Source of the DNA: Triangularia verruculosa
Taxonomy: Eukaryota > Ascomycota > Sordariomycetes > Sordariales > Podosporaceae
NCBI GenBank assembly: GCA_033296885.1
Contig: MU863913.1
Span: 1-64,000, forward strand
Direction: 5' to 3'
Length of the DNA stretch: 64,000 bases
In this document: positions 55,901 through 64,000 of the stretch, in pieces
Layout: the number at the start of each line of letters is the position of its first letter
Position numbering within the stretch: the first letter of the stretch is position 1
The notes under the pieces: generated by a model
What the model was told of the DNA's origin: nothing
The model's input: the letters and a program-made list of their open reading frames with translations, nothing else
Databases searched by the model: none
Made by a program: the position numbers and the translations under genes

Positions 55901-58608
55901 ATCAAAGTCACCTGGATACATCACTCTGGACCTATCTTTACTCCTGATTTTGACATGACCTGCGTGAGTTGTTATGTGATCTAGGTATTCAAGCAGGTTG
56001 TGTACAAGTCGGCCAACCCCCACACGGGAGCTTACAAAAGACCCAATATTGTTTCGAGGTATCAAAGGGTGATGTCATCTGCAACTGCAACAGGAAGCTG
56101 CCAGGCGAGGCCGGGCCTAGGTTGTTCACAAATCGCGGCGGGATGGCATTCAGAGGAAGTGGCTTGGGTCGAGACCGATGGTGTGTGTAACCTGCAGGTT
56201 ACCTGCTGGTCAACTATCGAGAAGCCACTCCATCAACATTGTTGCTGTGTAATGATGCGGTCTTACCTGTTATGTCCGTAATGCGTGCAATGTAGGGTCG
56301 GAGGTATCACAACATCGGATAGCGGTACTGAATGCGGAAGTTGAACAGCGGCGGTTGGGAGGCATGGACGCAGATCACTAAGAGCTGGTAATTCAGTCAA
56401 GACACCTTGATGGAATCCCCTCATTCTCTCTCGGAAATTGTAAGGCAGCGAGACGAGTCGCATTCGGACGACAGACAAACTGAGAACAGGGTACAGGTGA
56501 ACGGAGCTTGGCAGTTACCCGATATGGAAGGCGAGCACGATAAGGGCCGGCAATGATCCATGTCGACTGCGATGGTGTCATGGGTGATGGTTGGCGGAGT
56601 GAGAGTGGGTTAGCACATGTTCACCGGCTGCCAAGTCGTCCAGCACCCCACACTCCCCCCTCTCCCTTGCCCCTCCATCTTGCTGCACGCTGCGGTCGCT
56701 GGGCGCTGTCTGAGATGCCGTTGATGTGGCTGCATGAGGTGTGTCTCGTGGGCGGGTTCAAGGGACAGCCAGGAGGAAAACCTCCAACCAGAAGCATGAC
56801 CCAGCCCCCAACCCAGAAGCGAATGCTAAGCAACGTCGGTTGTTTTGCGTTTCGTCAATTTACACAAAACACCCGCAGTTCGGGAGTTGGAATGTCAGAA
56901 CGCAGCGACTGGGACAGACCAACACACTGCGAGCTTGACGCTGAGGAGAACCCTAGTCCTCGTTAACTACCTACTAACCAAAACAACCTCGGAGGTTCAA
57001 AGAATCCTCGAATGGCCAAGACATTGTTCTGAAAATTGACTAGTCAGCAATGACCTCAGTTTCTCGATACCACCTGCCCAGCTGGTGCAACAAAACATCG
57101 GTCTCGCGCACGCGAACATGACTGGACCTATCGGTAGATGACAGTCACCTCCAAGTCCCATTCACCCTTCCCCAGACACCCCACTCTCATGGCCGCCACT
57201 CCCGAGGCCATCGGCTTCCTTGCCGCTCGTCTGCACTGATCAGAACTTGTCGAGCTTCTGTTGTTGCAGCTTGCTGGACCAATGCGATCGCGCCATAGCG
57301 GGCCCCCTGGCAGGGTTACATCACGATATGCTCTGCAGGACCATCTCTCCAACTCTGCTAATCTTCCATGTGCTTTGGCATCTCTTCATCAGTTTGTCAT
57401 CGAAACAGAGGGCACAATCACCACAATCATCATGCTATCTTTTGCAACGGCCAGACGTGGGGAGGCCAGCTGTGAGAACAGCCGTGAATCAAGCCCTGAA
57501 ATCAAACTAACGAACGCCAGCAGGCAAGCCTGTTCATTGTGAACGGCTTCTAGAAGACGTGAAGACGACCTCAGCTCTTTCGGAGCGGCATCGAGAGATA
57601 AGGTGATCGCCACAATACCACCACATGCTCTGTCCTCAAATGCAGTGCAACGACCTATCTGAAGATACCAAGAGACATGTGAGCTACCTACCAAGGTGCT
57701 CCTTCCTCTCTGTCCGTCCATCCAGATGAACGAAACAGCCTCTTCCATCTCATGCCGGCGGTCTTGATCATCTCATATCGATAAGGTCAACAGAAGACGA
57801 ACACACCCTCGAGGTCCAGTCTCGGTACCGCGCTATTCCATCATATCACGCCTAGTATTTGCTGCAGCCGCTGCACCCAGCGCTTCTCGAAGCCGGTTAC
57901 ATCGACTCCCAGGCTCACTTGCAGCGACTCCTCGTCGAGACGTTGGGCACCGGCACCCCCCGACCCAGGTCCGTACAGCAAGATCGGCAGTTTGGAGAGT
58001 TAAACCCGATCCGTAAGGTAGTCATCCGTCTGGGGGCTCAACCACACTTGGCACCGATGAGCACCCTACCGGCCTGCCCCCCGAATAGACAGGTAGATTC
58101 AAGCTGTCTCGTCCATTACACCACGGGAGCACCCGCTCTCCTCTGTGGGGCGTAGTTGGGCGTAGCCATGGACGGCTGAGCAACCGAAGGGGGAAGGTGT
58201 GTCGATTTCCTTCTCCTGCCCTTGTCGACAATGCTGTCTGTCTGCAGCCGCTCGTGCTCGCTGCTCGCGGTGGTCATTCCCCAATGGCTACCTACCTATC
58301 GACGCGGTAGCCTCTGCTTCTTCGAACGCTTCAGAGAGTCCACCGTGTAGGAGGAATTGTGCTCGCCAAAACGCCTCCCCGAAGCCCTCCTTGGCCCATC
58401 CAGCACGGCCTCCTGGCCATCGAAACTGGAAGGTGGTCAGTCTCCCTCCCATCAGGATCTCAAAGATGGCGTTTGCCTTGGATCTAAACACTCCAGCAAA
58501 CATAAATACCATTATGTCCTCTCCTTCATGATTGACTTCTCTTCCTTCTTCCTCACCCTCATCCTCATCATCATCTTCTCCAGTCCTCTCCGGTCCAACT
58601 CTGACAAA
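52914..58608. other. 5.7-kb stretch without a supportable gene
   Basis: Ordinary composition, not RIP-mutated. Open frames are short (at most 137 codons at 56553-56966) and none shows a domain, conserved block or plausible splice partner. Many short TACCTTACCT, GGTACCTA and TAGGTAGGTA motifs are scattered at 53580-54240 and 54960-55550. The last ~110 bp before the subtilase start are pyrimidine-rich (58535-58600), with CATAAATACC at 58501, so they are probably its core promoter and leader. Confidence 0.5.
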
Positions 58609-59978
58609 ATGCTCTTCTCGGCTGCTGCTCTCCTGGCTCTCCTGCCCGCGGCTCTCGCTGCCCCGGCTACTTCCGGCCCCCTTGACAAGCGCGCTCCGAT
58701 TGTTTCGGCCCGCGCTGGCAAGGTCGTTCCCGGAAAGTACATCGTCAAGCTCAAGGATGGCGCCTCTGACGCTGTCGTGAACAAGGTTCTCGGCAAGCAC
58801 AAGGCTGATCAGATCTACAAGGGCGGCAAGTTCAAGGGCTTCGCTGGTGCCCTTGATGATGATGCCCTCGAGGCTATCCGCTATCTCCCCGAGGTAAGAG
58901 AGCCAGATACTCTACTATCCATTTTGATACCGCGAATCTAACACCCCGCTCAGGTCGAGTATGTTGAGGAGGAGGCCGTCTTCACTATCAACGCCGTCAC
59001 GTCCCAGACCGGTGCCCCCTGGGGTCTTGCTCGCCTCTCCAGTCGCACCCCCGGTGGCACCACCTACCGTTATGACGAAAGCGCCGGTGCCGGTACCTGC
59101 TCGTACATCATTGACACCGGTATCTACACCGCCCACTCGGTATGTAGCTCTTCACCCCTTTTAAGACCGCCACGTGAAGGTCTAAGGTTACCCTGCTGAC
59201 ACTCTTTCGCCAGGACTTCGAAGGTCGTGCCATTTGGGGCAGCAACCACGTTGACAGCTCCAACACTGATGGTAACGGCCATGGCACCCACGTTGCTGGT
59301 ACCGTTGGCGGTCGTGTCCATGGTGTTGCCAAGAAGACCACTTTGATCGCTGTCAAGGTTCTCAACGCCTCTGGCTCTGGTTCCACGTAAGTACATTTCC
59401 TACTTGCCGAGTAAGGTACGTTGCCATTCTAACTCCTGGTTTCCAGCTCCGGTGTTGTTGCTGGCATCAACTATGTCCAGACCAACTTCCCCAGCCGCAA
59501 CTGCCCCAACGGCACTGTTGCCAACATGTCTCTTGGCGGTGGTTACTCTGCCTCCATCAACACTGCTGCCAGGAACCTCGTCAGCGCCGGTGTTTTCCTT
59601 GCCGTTGCTGCTGGTAACGACAACGCCAACGCTGCCAACTACTCCCCCGCTTCTGAGGCCTCCGTCTGCACAGTTGGTGCTACCGCCAGCAACGATGCCC
59701 GCTCCACCTTCTCCAACTATGGCACCGTCGTCGATATCTTTGCCCCTGGCACCAACATCCTGAGCACCTGGATTGGCGGCACCTCTGCCACCCGCTCCAT
59801 CTCGGGTACCAGCATGGCCAGCCCCCACATTGCCGGTCTCGGTGCCTACCTCCTCACTCTCCAGGGCCGCCGCACTCCTGCTGCTCTCTGCTCTTACATT
59901 GCCAGCATCGCCACCAATAACGTCATCACCAGCGTCCCCAGCGGCACCATCAACAAGCTCGCCTACAACGACGTTTAA
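58609..59978 (+). CDS. Secreted subtilisin-like serine protease (proteinase K family, S8A), 391 aa
   Basis: Four exons: 58609-58893, 58954-59139, 59214-59386, 59447-59978; introns of 60, 74 and 60 bp, all in phase. Signal peptide MLFSAAALLALLPAALAA, then a Kex2-like site (LDKR). Next comes an I9 inhibitor propeptide (GKYIVKLKDG, residues ~43-52) and a mature enzyme starting near residue 109 (AVTSQTGAPWGLAR). Catalytic triad: D149 (IIDTGIYTAHSDF), H180 (DGNGHGTHVAG) and S337 (SGTSMASPHIAG). The oxyanion Asn lies in AAGNDNAN. Paired Cys residues fit proteinase K disulphides. Homologues are extracellular alkaline proteases used for protein scavenging and, in insect- or nematode-infecting fungi, cuticle degradation. 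Length is normal and nothing is missing. Confidence 0.95.
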
Positions 59979-61220
59979 GTTGCTCCAGCTTCTGGACAAC
60001 ATTTTCCGAGGCCCTCTTCAACTCGGATGGCGATGGTGGATGAAACACGGATGAGGTAGTCGGGAAACTCTAGACAAGCCAGTGATATCTGGCACTCCCA
60101 AAGCTTTTTGTATATATGGAGGAGTGTGTTTACTTGTCTTTGTTCAGGTCTTTCTCTTCATGTTCTTTTTACACTAGTACAAAGTAGGTAGCTCGGTTTC
60201 TGAGGCGGTGGGTCGGCCAACCACCGCTTCGCAAAAGGAACGGAATGAATTGATGATGTTGCAAAATCAGGTTCATAAGTTCCCAACTTGATTGTTAATG
60301 GTAGAGACTCAGGGGAAAAAACACCGGTAACAGCGGCACAAAAGGGGGACAAAAGGCGCACTGGCTCCACTTTTGACTCCAGAGATACCAACAGGATTGC
60401 TGAACTCTGACTTGATTGCGGACAGCAAGTGTGCTATGGCCAATGTAAACGACATTGTAATGATTCGATGCCATTCGATGACCAGTCATTGTTCTGTGCG
60501 CAATAAACAGCTCTTATTACGGGAGCTTGGGTTCCAGAACAGACTCGGAGGCTTTAGATACTCGAATTTTCTCGGGGGAAAGTGATCATGCTACCGGCGG
60601 CAAGAGCAAGCAGATACCGTTGTTGCTTCTTGAATTGGAACGACTCTCCGTACCCTGCCGGCCATCCAGTCATGATTGGTGGCTTTGTAGCGCGGCTGGC
60701 AAGGCACGAGTCTGCTTGACTCTCGAATATACCAACCAATACTTACTCTATCCATAGTGTGGTAGTTCGTCAGAAATTATGGTTTGGTAGTATCTCCATG
60801 TTCACAGATGTTGTCTGGAGCAGGTAGTCGTGATGAACTGAAGGGCTGAGAGAGAAACGGGCCAATCCAGCAGAGGAGTGGCGATGCCAACCCTAACCCC
60901 CTACCCCGCCTCTAAGGTACCTCAGTTTAAGGTAGTGGGTACCACCTAAGTCACCTCAGAGTGCATGGATCGCTGAGTATCTGGAGTAGCGTACCGTAGC
61001 ATCTGAGCTCAAGTGGAAGATGTCTCCGGTGTCCCCAGAATGGCCCCAGAGTCTCTAATTGAGGACTTGGGATGCCGAGGTGTTGGAGGATTGCGAACTT
61101 CTAGAACCGGGCTAGCGCATTTGATCTGTGGAGATGTGGGGTGCGGGGCTTTGGAAGCTTGATGGAAGATGGCAGTGCCGACCCAAACAAAAGTGGTTCA
61201 ACACCTTCTGCTCATCCGTC
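59979..61220. other. Intergenic region between the subtilase and dipeptidase genes
   Basis: Presumably the subtilase 3' UTR (TGTATATATGGAGG near 60110) and the promoter of the dipeptidase gene. A short interstitial telomere-like piece AACCCTAACCCCCTA lies at 60889-60903, and palindromic GGTACC motifs at 60917-60944. Small frames on both strands have no recognisable content. Confidence 0.45.
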
Positions 61221-62876
61221 ATGCCCCGCACACCCCTCTCTCTATCGGTCAGCTTGATCTTCTCGAGCGCCCCTCGCTATCGAAGTTTGTCGAGACCATT
61301 TCGACTTTCCACTACAATCTCCCTCTCTCGCAGCTTCACCACTCTCCCACCTCCCTCAAACACCAGGTCCCGCACGCACGCCAGACCTCAGCTTCAGAGC
61401 TCCCGACCGTATCTAACCGAAGCTATCCGCAACCACCAAGCAAGAAAAATGGCACCCCAACTCGATGGCTACTTCAAGCAGGTGGACGACATGTCCGATG
61501 CCTTCATCGAGCGTCTCCGCCAGGCTGTCGCCATCCCGTCCATCTCGTCCGAAGCCGCCCGTCGTCCTGATGTTGTCCGCATGGGCCACTGGCTCGCCGA
61601 CGAGCTGAACAAGCTCGGTGCTCAGGCAGAGCTTCGGCCTCTGGGCAAGCAACACGGTACTGATCTCGATCTTCCCCCCGTCGTTCTCGCCCGATATGGA
61701 AACGATAAGAACAAGCGTACCATTCTCGTCTACGGACACTACGACGTTCAGCCCGCCGAGAAGGAGGATGGATGGGATACCGAGCCCTTTGAGCTGACTG
61801 TCAAGGAGGATGGCCGCATGCTGGGACGTGGTTCGACTGACGACAAGGGTCCCGTTCTTGGTTGGTTGAACGCCATCGAGGCTCACAAGGCTGCCGGCAT
61901 CGAGTTCCCCGTCAACCTTCTCATGTGCTTTGAGGGCATGGAGGAGTATGGTTCCGATGGCTTGGACGATCTCATCAACGCCGAGGCCAAGAAGTACTTT
62001 GCCGACGCCGATGCCGTGTGCATCAGTGACAACTACTGGCTCGGAACCGAGCGCCCCTGCCTGACCTACGGCCTTCGTGGTTGCAACTACTACAGCGTCG
62101 AAGTTTCCGGACCTGGCGCCGATCTCCACAGCGGTGTTTTTGGTGGTACGGCCCAGGAGCCCATGACCGACTTGGTGCGCATTCTGGGCTCCCTCGTCGA
62201 CACAAACGGCAAGATCCAGATCCCCGGCATTGCCGAGCAAGTCGCTCCCGTTACTGCCGAGGAGGACGGTCTCTATGAGGGCATCTCATTCACCATGGAG
62301 ACCCTCCACGAGTCTCTAGGCAGCAAGACCACCATCTTTGAAGACAAGAAGAAGACACTCATGGCCCGCTGGCGCAACCCCTCGCTCTCTATTCACGGTA
62401 TCGAAGGCGCCTTCTCTGCTCCCGGTGCCAAGACCGTGATTCCCGCCAAGGTCATTGGCAAGTTCTCGATCCGGACGGTGCCCAACATGGAGATTGAGAA
62501 GACCAACGAATGTGTGGCCAAGTATGTCGAGGATGTCTTCAAGAAGCTCGGCTCCAAGAACACAATGAGGGTCTATCCCCAGCACTGCGGCAACTGGTGG
62601 GTGGCTAGCCCCAAGCACTGGAACTTTGCGGCTGCCGCCAAGGCTACGGAGCGCGTCTGGGGCGTTCAGCCCGATTTCACTCGCGAGGGTGGCTCGATCC
62701 CGGTGACGCTCACCTTCGAGCAGGCCACTGGCAAGAATGTGCTTTTGCTGCCCATGGGGAGCTCAACTGACGGTGCTCATTCTATCAATGAGAAGCTCGA
62801 CAAGCGGAATTACATTGAAGGCATCAAGCTTTTGGGAGCCTACCTGCACTATGTCGCCGAAGAGCCACAGAACTAG
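61221..62876 (+). CDS. dug1: M20 metallodipeptidase, Cys-Gly dipeptidase Dug1/CNDP type
   Basis: Intronless frame. From Met at 61449 (MAPQLDGYFKQ, context AAAAATGG) it gives 475 aa, matching the yeast Dug1 length. Metal and catalytic residues in that numbering: H97 and D99 (VYGHYDVQP), D132 (STDDKGP), E165/E166 (EGMEEYGS), D194 (CISDNYWLG), H444 (DGAHSINEK). The dimerisation domain loop has ADLHSGVFGG. Dug1 is a cytosolic Zn/Mn enzyme that cleaves Cys-Gly, part of glutathione turnover. An in-frame Met at 61221 adds 76 residues rich in Arg, Ser, Thr and Leu with no acidic residue until near MAPQ, like a mitochondrial targeting sequence. The frame is open further up to 61128, but that part looks non-coding. 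The annotated start here is the one that includes the possible presequence. Confidence 0.92.
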   Translation: MPRTPLSLSVSLIFSSAPRYRSLSRPFRLSTTISLSRSFTTLPPPSNTRSRTHARPQLQSSRPYLTEAIRNHQARKMAPQLDGYFKQVDDMSDAFIERLRQAVAIPSISSEAARRPDVVRMGHWLADELNKLGAQAELRPLGKQHGTDLDLPPVVLARYGNDKNKRTILVYGHYDVQPAEKEDGWDTEPFELTVKEDGRMLGRGSTDDKGPVLGWLNAIEAHKAAGIEFPVNLLMCFEGMEEYGSDGLDDLINAEAKKYFADADAVCISDNYWLGTERPCLTYGLRGCNYYSVEVSGPGADLHSGVFGGTAQEPMTDLVRILGSLVDTNGKIQIPGIAEQVAPVTAEEDGLYEGISFTMETLHESLGSKTTIFEDKKKTLMARWRNPSLSIHGIEGAFSAPGAKTVIPAKVIGKFSIRTVPNMEIEKTNECVAKYVEDVFKKLGSKNTMRVYPQHCGNWWVASPKHWNFAAAAKATERVWGVQPDFTREGGSIPVTLTFEQATGKNVLLLPMGSSTDGAHSINEKLDKRNYIEGIKLLGAYLHYVAEEPQN

Positions 62877-63139
62877 GCTATTGTATCCTTTGAACCAAGG
62901 TACCTAATGAATACACCATCCGTCAACATCATATTATGCTCTGACTTGTTCATTCTATTCTATGCCGCAATGAAGCCCTGGTCCCTAAATTGTCGTTTCC
63001 ATTCTATCGTCTCATCCAAATCAAAATCGCAACGGGTATCGTATGGAAAAAATAAATAAAGATCGCGGCCTCTGGTCTAAGCCGTAAAAATACCCCCAGC
63101 GCGCCGAGATCGAGTGCCTGGGCGGGACAGAATGCACCT
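62877..63139. terminator. Convergent 3' region of the dipeptidase and Yippee-like genes
   Basis: 263 bp between two stop codons on opposite strands. AATAAATAAA at 63050-63060 is a poly(A)-signal-like run, and AT content rises around 62920-62960. No gene. Confidence 0.4.
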
Positions 63140-63904
63140 TTAGCTCTGTCCCATTCTCAACCTTGCGTCCATCATTCTCCTTGCCGCAACCTCCTCGGCG
63201 TTCCACACACCGCTGAACAGCTCTTCGCACTCATCTTCGTCATCCGAGTCAAACGACACGGTTCCTGAGTGCTCACCTCCTTTTCCACTGATAGTTGCCG
63301 TTCTGCCAGTTCCAGTTCTGACATCCTCCACGGGTTCAAACTCTAATCCTTGTTCCACCGCCACCCTGGCGACCTCCAGTATGAACTTCCCAACTTTGTA
63401 TTTCTGCGACGGTTCGTCGGCCTTGATGTACTTCCACCCTAACTTGGTCTCGCAGATGTAACAAAAGAGATCAGCGACTTCGTGAGAGCCGGTGGCCAGT
63501 TGCCGCTTTTCCGTCGCGCCGAGCCTGATGTTGTGTAGGCCAGCAGAGAAACCACTCTCACTTTTCCTGTGGTTACCATCATGAGAACAGGGGAGAGCAG
63601 GGGCAACAAGGAGGGCTTTGCCATGACGGCCATGGAAACCTTTGGATATAATTTGAGAGTGAAAGGCGAGATCAGACCGGCAAGACAGGCAGCGAATGAG
63701 GGAGTGAGAGGTCCGATTCAGCTTATCCCTGGTCTGAAGGGGGCAGTTCTTTGAAGAAGCTGTTCGAGGTGTGTATGACGGAGTAGAGGCCCCTCGGCCA
63801 CGGAGGGTAAACGAAAACGATGGAAGAAGATAACGAGTAAATCTATGGACAGAAGGGTCCATATAATTGGGTGCGGGGGTGAGGGTGATGAGTTGCCCGA
63901 ACAT
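63140..63904 (-). CDS. Yippee-like zinc-binding protein (Yippee/Mis18 fold), up to 254 aa
   Basis: Residues 72-180 carry the Yippee fold: C72-x2-C75 (RCLSCRSDLAFHSQIISKGFHG in part) and C148-x2-C151 (FCYICETKLGWKY), with the conserved SQKYKVGKFILE after it. These two CxxC pairs bind zinc in the family. The first ~65 residues are basic and Ser/Thr-rich and may be extra or mistaken; a later start or an upstream intron is possible. The ~75-residue tail is acidic (DSDDEDECEELFSG). Yeast Moh1 and animal YPEL proteins belong here; roles include stress response and ubiquitin-ligase adaptor function, not established for this gene. Convergent with the dipeptidase gene. Confidence 0.85.
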   Translation of the reverse strand: MFGQLITLTPAPNYMDPSVHRFTRYLLPSFSFTLRGRGASTPSYTPRTASSKNCPLQTRDKLNRTSHSLIRCLSCRSDLAFHSQIISKGFHGRHGKALLVAPALPCSHDGNHRKSESGFSAGLHNIRLGATEKRQLATGSHEVADLFCYICETKLGWKYIKADEPSQKYKVGKFILEVARVAVEQGLEFEPVEDVRTGTGRTATISGKGGEHSGTVSFDSDDEDECEELFSGVWNAEEVAARRMMDARLRMGQS

Positions 63905-64000
63905 GGCGGTTTCGATGATAATTAGGTGATCAGTTTGAGGACTCGAGAAAATAATATCGGAGTTTGTAGATGACCACCATGGAGAAAAGCCCGGATGATG
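63905..64000. other. Right edge of window: upstream flank of the Yippee-like gene
   Basis: Less than 100 bp of non-coding-looking sequence before the window ends. No feature can be assigned. Confidence 0.3.

Noticed and set aside
56553..56966. 137-codon frame between the RS-rich gene and the subtilase
   Set aside because: Low-complexity Pro/Ser/Arg composition, no domain, overlapping frames of similar length on both strands.
58095..58135. Possible tRNA 5' half on the minus strand (TGGTGTAATGGAC, an A-box match)
   Set aside because: No acceptor-stem partner and no B-box at proper distance; GCTTGAATCTACC follows too closely. At best a chance match or fragment.
58288..58800. 170-codon minus-strand frame over the start of the subtilase gene
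   Set aside because: Shadow of the plus-strand pyrimidine-rich leader and exon 1 of the protease.
59400..60002. 200-codon minus-strand frame
   Set aside because: Antisense shadow of the last subtilase exon; the Gly/Ala/Val-rich composition results from the codon bias of the real gene.
60889..60903. Interstitial telomere-like AACCCTAACCCCCTA
   Set aside because: Only two imperfect units; expected by chance often enough, and no other sign of a fusion point.
61413..62240. 275-codon minus-strand frame
   Set aside because: Antisense shadow of the dipeptidase, whose plus-strand frame carries all M20 catalytic motifs.

Overview
The window begins at a chromosome end: the first ~100 bases are CCCTAA telomere repeats on the C-rich strand. 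Short introns with GTAAGT/GTATGT-type donors, HET and GRDP-like genes, a proteinase K-type secreted subtilase, chromodomain Gypsy elements and recurrent TAGGTACCTACC motifs point to a filamentous ascomycete, most likely a Sordariomycete; I cannot name the species. Long AT-rich blocks almost without CA/TG dinucleotides are the signature of repeat-induced point mutation (RIP) at CpA.

Layout. 1-13.6 kb: telomere and RIP-ruined subtelomeric repeats, including two tandem copies (about 4430-5930 and 8230-9773) of a remnant with a zinc-knuckle/RG-rich coding trace and a 51-bp minisatellite, separated by a truncated Gypsy element. A 41-bp repeat array (13331-13507) borders the first genes. 13.7-25.0 kb: gene island with a 946-aa protein (-), a class 3 lipase (+), a GRDP/DUF1399-like protein (-), a Cys-rich membrane protein (+) and a HET-domain protein (+). 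25.08-47.6 kb: a nest of Gypsy elements. 47.6-64 kb: a nitrate/nitrite transporter pseudogene (-), an RS-rich coiled-coil protein (-), a 5.7-kb stretch without clear genes, a secreted subtilase (+), a Dug1-type M20 dipeptidase (+) and a Yippee-like protein (-).

Main result. A 22.5-kb nested retrotransposon block sits inside the last exon of the nitrate transporter. The gene body ends at 47606 and its last ten codons plus stop lie at 25040-25072. Every insertion in the block has a perfect 5-bp target-site duplication: outer element 25078-47605 (AGGAA), Gypsy 29460-37130 (CTTTT), solo LTR 37422-37821 (AAGTA), Gypsy 39023-46507 (TAATA). Removing the three inner insertions leaves an outer element of 6957 bp. 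The interrupted gene also carries two in-frame stops that could have arisen as CAR to TAR changes (RIP type).

The three inner LTR families (441, 386 and 400 bp) share a nearly identical last ~190 bp, beginning at a TATA-like motif, but have unrelated upstream halves. Both full-length inner elements carry, antisense and just before the 3' LTR, a 70-nt segment that folds as a tRNA-like cloverleaf with stem changes that preserve pairing. No CRISPR array and no ordinary tRNA or rRNA gene was recognised. Exon junctions and coordinates were worked out by hand from the sequence.
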